A DNA stretch of 5,117 nt from Methylovulum sp. (GTDB taxonomy: Bacteria > Pseudomonadota > Gammaproteobacteria > Methylococcales > Methylomonadaceae): contig JAQTNZ010000253.1 of the NCBI GenBank assembly GCA_028713595.1, positions 1 through 5,117 of the forward strand, in the 5' to 3' direction. The notes beneath the pieces were generated by a model. That model did not search any database. It saw only the letters and a program-made list of their open reading frames with translations, and was not told the origin of the DNA. Shown here one piece after another: positions 1 to 5,117 of this stretch; the first letter of the stretch is position 1, and each line of letters starts with the position of its first letter. The position numbers were made by a program, and so were the translations under genes.

Positions 1-809
1 ACATGATTAACTACGGCTCTAATGTTGTCGGCGGCGTTACCCCTGGTAAAGGCGGCCAAACTCATCTGGGCTTGCCCGTCTTTAACACGGTCAAAGAAGC
101 CGTACAGCAAGTTGGTGCCGAGGCCAGTATCGTGTTTGTACCGCCTGCATTTGCCGCCGACTCCATTATGGAAGCCGCCGATGCCGGTATCAAATACTGT
201 GTGGCGATTACTGACGGTATCCCAACCCAAGACATGATGACGGTTAAAAACTTCCTGCGCCGCTTCCCGAAAGAACAGCGCATGATCTTGACCGGCCCCA
301 ACTGCGCGGGTACTATCAGCCCAGGCCGCGCCATGCTCGGCATTATGCCCGGACACATCTACATGCAGGGTAATGTCGGTATTGTAGGGCGCTCCGGCAC
401 CTTAGGCTACGAAGCCGCCGACCAGATGAAACGCTTAGGTATCGGCATTTCCACATCAGTCGGTATCGGTGGCGACCCGATTAACGGCAGTTCGCACCGC
501 GATATTCTGGAAATGTTTGAACAAGACCCTGAGACTAAGGTCGTGGTCATGATTGGTGAAATCGGCGGCCCGCAAGAAGTGGAAGCGGGTTTATGGGCTA
601 GGGATAATATGAGCAAGCCCGTGGTGGCTTATATCGCGGGTCTGACCGCCCCCGAAGGTCGCCGTATGGGCCATGCCGGCGCTATCATTTCTTCAGCGGG
701 TGAAAGCGCGGCGGAAAAAGTTGCCATGCTTAAGGAATTGGGCGTGATTATCAGCCCAACCCCTGCGGCTATGGGCGCTACCGTGGCCGACGTGTTGGCG
801 AAGTTATAA
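1..809 (+). CDS. mtkB: Malate-CoA ligase (malate thiokinase) alpha subunit, SucD family; 5' end cut by window edge
   Basis: This is the CoA- and phosphohistidine-bearing alpha subunit of an ADP-forming acyl-CoA ligase. With MtkA it would convert malate, CoA and ATP to malyl-CoA in the serine cycle of C1 assimilation, in the cytoplasm. Numbering from the ATG at 3, visible family motifs are [10 protein letters not shown] (9-18), GPNCAG (98-103), GIMPGHIY (113-120), SRSGTL-type [11 protein letters not shown] (129-139), [11 protein letters not shown] (154-164), MIGEIGG (183-189) and GRRMGHAGA (219-227), with His224 the expected phosphohistidine. The family is usually about 290-300 residues and starts with a Rossmann CoA-binding strand, so roughly 25 N-terminal residues lie upstream. 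The ATG at 3 is an internal Met, not the start. MtkB is preferred over SucD because of the LRRFPKE insertion (85-91), GPNCAG instead of GPNCPG, and the STVADVL-like tail, all recalled from methylotroph MtkB. Succinyl-CoA synthetase alpha is the alternative. mtkA is expected just upstream. A terminator follows directly, so this is the last gene of its operon. Confidence 0.85.
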   Translation, partial: MINYGSNVVGGVTPGKGGQTHLGLPVFNTVKEAVQQVGAEASIVFVPPAFAADSIMEAADAGIKYCVAITDGIPTQDMMTVKNFLRRFPKEQRMILTGPNCAGTISPGRAMLGIMPGHIYMQGNVGIVGRSGTLGYEAADQMKRLGIGISTSVGIGGDPINGSSHRDILEMFEQDPETKVVVMIGEIGGPQEVEAGLWARDNMSKPVVAYIAGLTAPEGRRMGHAGAIISSAGESAAEKVAMLKELGVIISPTPAAMGATVADVLAKL

Positions 810-853
810 CGCTACGTTAAGGGTGGCGGCACGGCACCCGATTGAAAATCATG

Positions 854-886
854 AAAGGGGTAAAGCTTGGGTTTTACCCCTTTTTT
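854..886 (+). terminator. Rho-independent terminator after mtkB
   Basis: The left arm AAAGGGGTAAAGC (854-866) pairs with GTTTTACCCCTTT (871-883) around a TTGG loop. This gives a 13-bp stem with one G-U wobble, and the T run 881-886 follows. It lies 45 nt after the mtkB stop and isolates that operon from the chr genes downstream. Confidence 0.9.
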
Positions 887-924
887 GTTGCCTGTAATAA
901 ATTCACTTAAACCTCCATCAACAA

Positions 925-950
925 TTTATTGTTATATCTATAACAATAAA
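925..950. promoter_or_regulatory. Perfect palindromic operator candidate upstream of chrB
   Basis: The left arm TTTATTGTTATA (925-936) and right arm TATAACAATAAA (939-950) are exact reverse complements separated by the dinucleotide TC. Further half-site copies flank it: AACAAT at 920-925 forms a second, overlapping inverted repeat with ATTGTT at 928-933, and GTTATA recurs at 951-956, 20 bp after its copy at 931-936. The element covers the -35 box and most of the promoter spacer. That is where a dimeric repressor would sit. ChrB itself is the natural candidate binder, since ChrB proteins are reported chromate-responsive regulators of chr operons. A terminator role is unlikely because no T run follows. 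Confidence 0.75.
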
Positions 951-958
951 GTTATAAT
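929..958 (+). promoter_or_regulatory. Sigma70-type promoter of the chr operon, probably giving a leaderless mRNA
   Basis: A -35 box TTGTTA (929-934) is followed by an 18-bp spacer and a consensus -10 box TATAAT (953-958). Transcription would begin about 7 nt later, at or near position 965, which is the first base of the chrB ATG. No Shine-Dalgarno-like sequence precedes that ATG, which fits a leaderless transcript. An alternative -10, TATAAC (939-944), has no good -35 at the right distance and would still leave only a leader of about 14 nt. Confidence 0.65.
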
Positions 959-964
959 TGAAAC

Positions 965-1903
965 ATGAGCTGGCTATTATTAATCATCTCCTTGCCCACC
1001 GACAACACGGCTGGGCGTATGCGCTCATGGCGGGCAATTAAAGCCTCCGGGGCGGCGGTGTTGCGTGACGGGGTTTATTTACTGCCCGGGCGTGACCCGT
1101 GTCTGGCGGCGTTCCAAGCGGTGCAGATGGATGTGCGGGCGGGGGGTGGCGTGGCTTATTTGCTGACGGTGGCGATGATGGATGACAGCCTAGATTTAGG
1201 GTTGTTCCAACGTGACGGCGAGTATGCCGCCTTATTGTGCGATATTGAGGGGCTACGGCAGGACTTGGCCGCCAAGCCGTTAGCGGATGCTTTTAAAAAA
1301 ACCGCTAAGTTGCGCAAGGCATTTGTGCACGTGGTGGCGATTGATTTTTTCCCCACTGCCTCGCAACAGCAGGTCAATGCCGCTTTGGCGGCCCTAGAAA
1401 CAGCTATTCGGCGGTTAATGTCACCCGATGAGCCACATCCGGTTGACGGCGTATTGGCGCCCTTACGTTGTGGCGATTACCAAAATCGGCTATGGGCCAC
1501 GCGCCACCGCCCGTGGGTAGACCGCTTGGCTTGTGCGTGGCTGATCCGCCGTTTTATCGACCCTCAGGCACGGCTGTTATGGCTGGAATCACCCGCCGAT
1601 TGTCCACCGGAAGCGTTAGGTTTTGATTTTGATGGCGCGGCTTTTAGCCATGTTGGCAATTACGTCACCTTTGAGGTGTTGCTAAACCGCTTCCAACTGG
1701 AAACCGCCGCGTTAAAACGGCTGGCGGCGTTGGTGCATTATCTGGATGTCGGTGGGGTACAACCCGCCGAAGCCAACGGTGTGGAATGGGTGCTAAAAGG
1801 CCTGTGCGCAACCCATAACGATGACGATCAACTTTTGGCGGCGGCTGGCGGTGTGTTTGACGGTTTGCTGATGGCTTTTACACGCGTAGTGGAGGGTAAG
1901 TAA
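965..1903 (+). CDS. chrB: Chromate resistance / chromate-sensing protein ChrB, two-domain
   Basis: ChrB proteins accompany the ChrA efflux carrier and are reported to regulate chr operons in response to chromate. The 312-residue length fits the family. The N-terminal ChrB domain (about 1-150) opens with the typical WLLLIISLPTDN (3-14) and ASGAAVLRDGVYLLP (27-41), which fixes the start at 965 although no ribosome-binding site is visible. The C-terminal Chrome_Resist domain (about 176-309) carries DRLACAWLIRRFIDPQ (186-201), with Cys190, then FSHVGNYVTFE (227-237), with His229, an Asp at 261, and NDDDQLL (285-291). It is soluble: no signal peptide or membrane segment is evident. A promoter and palindrome lie immediately upstream. 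Its stop overlaps the chrA start as TAATG. The family identity is firm, but whether this copy is a DNA-binding repressor, as the palindrome suggests, is inference. Confidence 0.92.
   Translation: MSWLLLIISLPTDNTAGRMRSWRAIKASGAAVLRDGVYLLPGRDPCLAAFQAVQMDVRAGGGVAYLLTVAMMDDSLDLGLFQRDGEYAALLCDIEGLRQDLAAKPLADAFKKTAKLRKAFVHVVAIDFFPTASQQQVNAALAALETAIRRLMSPDEPHPVDGVLAPLRCGDYQNRLWATRHRPWVDRLACAWLIRRFIDPQARLLWLESPADCPPEALGFDFDGAAFSHVGNYVTFEVLLNRFQLETAALKRLAALVHYLDVGGVQPAEANGVEWVLKGLCATHNDDDQLLAAAGGVFDGLLMAFTRVVEGK
1891..1896 (+). promoter_or_regulatory. Ribosome binding site of chrA, inside chrB
   Basis: GGAGGG lies 6 nt before the ATG at 1903. It sits within the last chrB codons, so chrA is probably translated by ribosomes that have just finished chrB (TAATG overlap). 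It contrasts with chrB, which has no such site. Confidence 0.8.
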
Positions 1904-3285
1904 TGACAAAAACAAACAGTACGGGGCAGACGTTGCCAAGACCTGCCGCCGTCTCATTTTGGACGGCTTTTTTATTCTGGCTAAAAATGGGCTTTATCAG
2001 TTTTGGTGGCCCCGCCGGACAAATCGCCATTATGCACCAAGAGTTGGTGGAAAACCGCCGCTGGATTTCTGAGCGGCGGTTTTTACACGCGCTCAATTTT
2101 TGTATGCTGTTGCCAGGGCCGGAAGCCCAACAATTGGCGATTTATATCGGCTGGCTGATGCACAAAACGTGGGGCGGCATAGTCGCTGGCTTGCTGTTTG
2201 TATTGCCGTCGCTGTTTATCCTGATAACGCTATCTTGGGTGTATCTTGCTTTTGGCGATGTGCCGTGGGTGGCGGGGCTGTTTTATGGCATCAAACCCGC
2301 CGTTACCGCCATCGTTTTACAGGCCGCGCACCGTATCGGCTCCAGATCGTTGAAAAACCGCGTGTTGTGGGCGGTGGCCGGACTGGCTTTTGTGGCTATT
2401 TTTGCCTTCAATATCCCGTTTCCGGCGATTGTTGCCACGGCGGCGGTATTGGGTTATGCGGGTGGGCGGTTTAGCCCTGACACCTTTAAGGCAGGGGGCG
2501 GCCACGGCAAAGCGGACAAGTCTTTTGGCCCCGCTTTGATTGATGACGACCAGCCACGGGTGGCGCATACCCGCTTTAAAGGCTCACGCTTGCTGATGCT
2601 GGTGATCATCGGCGGCTTGTTGTGGCTGACACCGATGGCGTACTTGACCCTGACGTATGGTTGGGAACATGCCCTGACACAAATGGGCTGGTTTTTTACC
2701 AAAGCGGCCTTATTGACCTTTGGCGGGGCGTATGCGGTGTTGCCTTATGTCTATCAAGGGGCGGTGGAGCATTATCATTGGCTAATCCCGCAACAAATGA
2801 TAGACGGCTTGGCCTTGGGCGAAACCACCCCAGGGCCGCTGATTATGGTGGTCACGTTTGTCGGTTTTGTCGCGGGTTGGACACAAAGCCTGTTTGGCGG
2901 CGAGGCCTTATTTTGCGCGGGTGCAATGGCGGCGATAGTCGTGACTTATTTTACCTTTTTGCCCAGCTTTTTGCTGGTGCTGGCCGGTGGGCCGTTGATT
3001 GAATCCACCCACGGTAACTTAAGCTTTACCGCCCCTTTAACCGCCATCACCGCCGCTGTGGTCGGGGTGATACTCAACCTTGCCCTGTTCTTTGCTTGGC
3101 ATGTGTTTTGGCCTACGGGGTGGGCGGGGGCTTTTGATGGGGTGTCGGCGTTAATATCGGCAGCGGCGTTGCTGGCCTTGTTGCGTTACAAAGTCGGTGT
3201 TATCCCTGTCATTGCCAGCGCCGGGATCATTGGTTTGGCGGCCTCGTTATTGAAGCCGTGGTTGTTACCGATGCTGGGGGTGTAA
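1903..3285 (+). CDS. chrA: Chromate efflux transporter ChrA, long two-half CHR-family protein
   Basis: ChrA is an inner-membrane carrier that exports chromate, conferring resistance. At 460 residues it is the long form made of two related halves. The first half shows GFISFGGPAGQIA (30-42), NRRWIS (51-56) and MLLPGPEAQQLA (68-79), then hydrophobic segments around 92-118, 122-141 and 153-188. A polar linker follows at about 190-228 (GGGHGKADK, DDDQPR). The second half repeats the pattern: LLTFGGAYAVLPY (270-282), LGETTPGPL (305-313), with membrane segments around 313-327, 335-362, 377-404, 413-428 and 431-456. Both signature motifs (FGG and the PGP loop) are intact in each half, so it looks functional. 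The start at 1903 is set by GGAGGG 6 nt upstream and the overlap with chrB. The next gene begins 1 nt after its stop. GC is about 57% over 2461-2760. Confidence 0.95.
   Translation: MTKTNSTGQTLPRPAAVSFWTAFLFWLKMGFISFGGPAGQIAIMHQELVENRRWISERRFLHALNFCMLLPGPEAQQLAIYIGWLMHKTWGGIVAGLLFVLPSLFILITLSWVYLAFGDVPWVAGLFYGIKPAVTAIVLQAAHRIGSRSLKNRVLWAVAGLAFVAIFAFNIPFPAIVATAAVLGYAGGRFSPDTFKAGGGHGKADKSFGPALIDDDQPRVAHTRFKGSRLLMLVIIGGLLWLTPMAYLTLTYGWEHALTQMGWFFTKAALLTFGGAYAVLPYVYQGAVEHYHWLIPQQMIDGLALGETTPGPLIMVVTFVGFVAGWTQSLFGGEALFCAGAMAAIVVTYFTFLPSFLLVLAGGPLIESTHGNLSFTAPLTAITAAVVGVILNLALFFAWHVFWPTGWAGAFDGVSALISAAALLALLRYKVGVIPVIASAGIIGLAASLLKPWLLPMLGV
3276..3280 (+). promoter_or_regulatory. Ribosome binding site of the small ChrB-domain gene
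   Basis: GGGGG, within the last chrA codons, lies 6 nt before the ATG at 3287. It is a weaker match to the Shine-Dalgarno consensus than the chrA site. With only 1 nt between the chrA stop and this start, translational coupling is likely. Confidence 0.5.
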
Positions 3286-3286
3286 C

Positions 3287-3742
3287 ATGCAATGGATTAC
3301 CCGTGAACGCCCTAAAATAGACCGTATCGCTTGCCCGTGGCTGGTGGCGCGGTTTATCGACCCGCAAGCCGAATTTTTATATGTACCGGCGGCGAAGGTG
3401 TTGCCGATAGCCCAAGCCACAGGCGCGATACCTTACGATGTGCCGGACGTGGAATTGTCTCATGTCGGCGAGCTGTGCAGCTTCGATGCCTTTTTGCAAA
3501 AATACCAACTGACCGATCCAGCCTTGCAACAACTGGCCGTTATCGTCCGTGGCGCCGACACCTCACGCTTGGACTTAAGCCCACAATCGGCGGGGCTGTA
3601 CGCCATTTCCCTAGGCTTATCACAGACTTTTACCGATGACCACGAGATGCTCAAACACGGGATGGTGATGTATGACGCGTTATATGCTTGGTGTCGGCAT
3701 TGTCAGGCGGAAACGCATAACTGGCCGCCGCAGTTGGCTTAG
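3287..3742 (+). CDS. Stand-alone ChrB C-terminal (Chrome_Resist) domain protein
   Basis: This 151-residue soluble protein is a paralogue of the C-terminal half of the ChrB at 965-1903 and lacks the N-terminal domain. Residues 12-33 (DRIACPWLVARFIDPQ and following) match ChrB 186-207 at 14 of 22 positions by hand alignment. Shared features are Cys15, SHVG with His59 (58-61), an Asp at 91 and the DD of TDDHEML (116-122). It also has Cys64, His119, Cys136 and Cys139, the last two in CRHC (136-139), which are not matched in ChrB and could bind a metal or take part in redox chemistry. It is the third gene of the operon, 1 nt after chrA, so its job is probably tied to chromate handling. The biochemical function of this domain is not known to me. 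It is a complete small gene rather than a broken chrB: the start, ribosome site and coupling are intact, and the divergence is too great for a recent duplication. Confidence 0.88.
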   Translation: MQWITRERPKIDRIACPWLVARFIDPQAEFLYVPAAKVLPIAQATGAIPYDVPDVELSHVGELCSFDAFLQKYQLTDPALQQLAVIVRGADTSRLDLSPQSAGLYAISLGLSQTFTDDHEMLKHGMVMYDALYAWCRHCQAETHNWPPQLA

Positions 3743-3764
3743 TGATGCTTATTTAAGTGATGTG

Positions 3765-5117
3765 TTAAACACTGGGCGGCAAAAACAAACGGTTTTTAAT
3801 CGCTTCACGGTCAGATACGGTTGCCAGTTTTAAGCAATCGAGCAGTAGCGAATGGGCGACAAAATAGTTAGTAAGCATATCCCGTTGCGTAGGTGAAAAA
3901 TTCCAGCATTGGCCTATATTGCGCTGGATTTGCAAGGTGTCTGCCAATTGTCTATTGAAAGCGTGCCAATTAGTTGAGGTCACGATTTTATAAGCGGGGT
4001 GCTGATATAATTGGGTTAGTGCTTCGGCTAAGGGTATAAAGCCAAAGCCGCTGATTTTCTCAATGACCGTATGATGGAATTGCCTAAATTTTAAAACAAA
4101 AGGCGTGTTTTCTGGTAGATGGTGGTTTATAAGATTTGAGAAAATGGCAGTATAAAAGCGCATGATATGTAATAAATAATCGCAACTTATTTCTAGCGAA
4201 TTGACTTCTAGGTCGAGTGAGCAGTCGAGGGTGTGGTCGATGATGCGCTCAAGATCGAGGGCTAGAGCTAGAGCCAAAGCTAGGTCGCGGTCAAGGCCGA
4301 AGGCGAGGTCGAAGGCATGGTCGATAGCATAGGCGAGAGTATGGTCGCTGGCGAGGGCATTGGCAAGGTCGATGGCGCGGGCGCGGGTGTGGGGGAGGCC
4401 GATATCGCGGATATGGGCGTGGTCGCTGTCTAAAAATAATGCCAAGCAAATATAAAAAAAACGAATTTCACATATGGAATAACCGAGTTGTATGGAAGTG
4501 GCCTTATCCGCCGCCCAATGTAGACAGGTTAACACTTTCCCGTCCTCCTTGAGCAAACCGCCAATTATGGTGCTGAATAGCTCAAAAAAGGCATCGGCAT
4601 CATCCAATAAACTGGCGGTTAATAAAAAGACTTCGCGCCAGCGTGGGTCGCTAATATGTTGCATTAACGCTTGCTGGTAGTTAGGGTTGCCCTTAATGGC
4701 ACAGGCGGTAAAGTATTCCTGAAAAGTCAAATGGGCAAAGGAATGAATTTTCTGGGCGCGTTCGACAAAAATGCCGTGTTGGGCTTCAATGGCTTTTAAT
4801 ACCACTTCACCGTCCAATAGCTGCCCTTGAGTAGTTGGTAACTGTTTTAAGAAAAACACCAAATAATCGGCCAAGGCTTGTTCTTTCAGCAAATACTGAT
4901 TTTCGCTAAACGTCTTGTAGGCAATTAAAGTAAATATCCGTTTTTTTAAGTGATGGTTTAAGCCTTTGTAAATGTCATCACGGCTGATGGCGCGGGAGCT
5001 ATCCCATTTGCGCAATAAGGCATCAATGGCATCTTCATAAATATCCACCCGCCGTGTGGTAAATTCCATTGAGTCGGCGAACGCCAAACATAACATGCCC
5101 AGCAATAAAGGGCTGCT
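3765..5117 (-). CDS. C-terminal part of a NACHT/STAND-family NTPase, N-terminus beyond the window
   Basis: The reading frame is open to the right edge. The residues before the TTG at 5105 read S-S-P-L-L, completing SSPLLLGMLCLAF, the conserved strand after the NACHT ATPase core (usually NPLLLTxLC; the Pro is the STAND GxP-type proline). The P-loop and Walker B therefore lie outside the window and TTG is not the true start. Numbering from that TTG: RRVDIYEDAIDALLRKWD (18-35) is the winged-helix region, LDGEVVLKAIEAQHGIFVER (97-116) and SFAHLTFQEYFTA (122-134) are hallmark NACHT-protein segments, and DPRWREVFLLTASLLDDAD (153-171) is a helical repeat start. A dipeptide-repeat tract follows (226-301). 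The C-terminal helical module has RNIGQCWNFS (395-404), LLLDCLKLATVS (420-431) and a terminal LFLPP (440-444). Such proteins are ATP-dependent oligomerising sensors, some shown to block phage. The role here, partners and effector domain cannot be seen. It converges on the chr operon with 22 nt between stops. Its low GC outside the repeat (about 40% over 4681-4980) suggests transfer. Confidence 0.85.
   Translation of the reverse strand, partial: SSPLLLGMLCLAFADSMEFTTRRVDIYEDAIDALLRKWDSSRAISRDDIYKGLNHHLKKRIFTLIAYKTFSENQYLLKEQALADYLVFFLKQLPTTQGQLLDGEVVLKAIEAQHGIFVERAQKIHSFAHLTFQEYFTACAIKGNPNYQQALMQHISDPRWREVFLLTASLLDDADAFFELFSTIIGGLLKEDGKVLTCLHWAADKATSIQLGYSICEIRFFYICLALFLDSDHAHIRDIGLPHTRARAIDLANALASDHTLAYAIDHAFDLAFGLDRDLALALALALDLERIIDHTLDCSLDLEVNSLEISCDYLLHIMRFYTAIFSNLINHHLPENTPFVLKFRQFHHTVIEKISGFGFIPLAEALTQLYQHPAYKIVTSTNWHAFNRQLADTLQIQRNIGQCWNFSPTQRDMLTNYFVAHSLLLDCLKLATVSDREAIKNRLFLPPSV
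4203..4430 (-). repeat. Degenerate hexanucleotide (6-bp period) tract encoding about 38 dipeptides within the NACHT gene
   Basis: Residues 226-301 of the NACHT fragment read as consecutive dipeptides. The first residue is almost always A or D (sometimes G, T, S, E, P or I) and the second is variable but usually L, H, F, I, R or Y, for example DL-AL-AL-AL-AL-DL at 274-285. Every Asp from 226 to 298 falls on an even residue number. In DNA this is a GNN codon every 6 bp, seen on the + strand as recurring GGTCG, GGCG and GCTAGA blocks. Local GC is high (37 of 60 over 4261-4320) compared with the flanking gene. The frame is never broken, so copy-number changes would alter length but not frame. The start and end limits are by eye. 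Confidence 0.85.

Noticed and set aside
3..5. ATG at 3 as the start of mtkB
   Set aside because: The family has about 25 more N-terminal residues, including the CoA-binding Rossmann strand. This Met aligns with an internal position, and only two bases are visible upstream.
821..839. Hairpin GGGTG / CACCC just after the mtkB stop
   Set aside because: It has only 5 bp, a 9-nt loop and no T run. The much stronger stem at 854-886 is the terminator.
2100..2474. Open frames inside chrA in other frames (2100-2474 and 2622-3002 on +, 2317-2702 on -) and in the third chr gene (3331-3639)
   Set aside because: They overlap strongly conserved ChrA or ChrB-domain coding sequence and their translations resemble no known family. 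GC-rich codon bias explains the lack of stops.
3756..3773. Inverted repeat AGTG / CACT with inner GTGTT / AACAC between the convergent genes, as a bidirectional terminator
   Set aside because: The outer stem has 4 bp and a long loop, the inner repeat would leave a 1-nt loop, GC content is low, and there is no T run on either strand.
4203..4430. The repetitive tract as a CRISPR array or non-coding satellite
   Set aside because: Units are 6 bp and degenerate, with no 25-40 bp repeat/spacer structure. The reading frame continues through the tract into conserved NACHT-protein segments on both sides.
4492..4680. Small + strand open frame of 62 codons
   Set aside because: It is antisense to conserved parts of the NACHT gene, has no family resemblance and no ribosome site. 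It is a shadow frame.
5103..5105. TTG as the start codon of the - strand gene
   Set aside because: The frame stays open upstream to the window edge and encodes the expected S-S-P-L-L before the NACHT GMLCLAF segment, so translation clearly starts outside the window.

Overview
The window most likely comes from a methylotrophic proteobacterium, plausibly a gammaproteobacterial (type I) methanotroph. The main clue is the first gene. It is a SucD-family CoA-ligase alpha subunit whose sequence matches malate-CoA ligase (malate thiokinase, MtkB) of the serine cycle better than housekeeping succinyl-CoA synthetase. The organism assignment is inference: no ribosomal RNA or taxonomic marker gene is present.

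Layout: (1) 1-809, + strand, the 3' part of mtkB, cut by the left edge and closed by a strong intrinsic terminator (854-886). (2) 887-964, an AT-rich control region holding a perfect 12+12 bp palindrome that overlaps a good sigma70-type promoter. Its TATAAT box lies so close to the next ATG that the transcript is probably leaderless. (3) 965-3742, + strand, a tightly packed three-gene chromate-resistance operon: chrB (two-domain ChrB), chrA (long, two-half CHR-family chromate efflux carrier), and a small gene encoding only the ChrB C-terminal 'Chrome_Resist' domain. The junctions are a TAATG overlap and a 1-nt gap, so translation is probably coupled. (4) 3765-5117, - strand, the C-terminal part of a NACHT/STAND-type NTPase gene converging on the chr operon. 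Its ATPase core lies beyond the right edge.

How the genes work together: ChrB is expected to sense chromate and control the operon through the palindrome. ChrA would extrude chromate, and the small ChrB-domain protein is an accessory factor of unknown mechanism. The NACHT gene is functionally separate. It has much lower GC (119/300, about 40%, hand-counted over 4681-4980) than chrA (170/300, about 57%, over 2461-2760). It also contains a striking 228-bp tract with strict 6-bp periodicity encoding about 38 degenerate dipeptides of the form (A/D)-x. Large bacterial NACHT proteins are known or suspected anti-phage sensors, so this edge may be the start of an accessory or defence region. The dipeptide tract and the palindrome with leaderless promoter are the observations most worth a second look.
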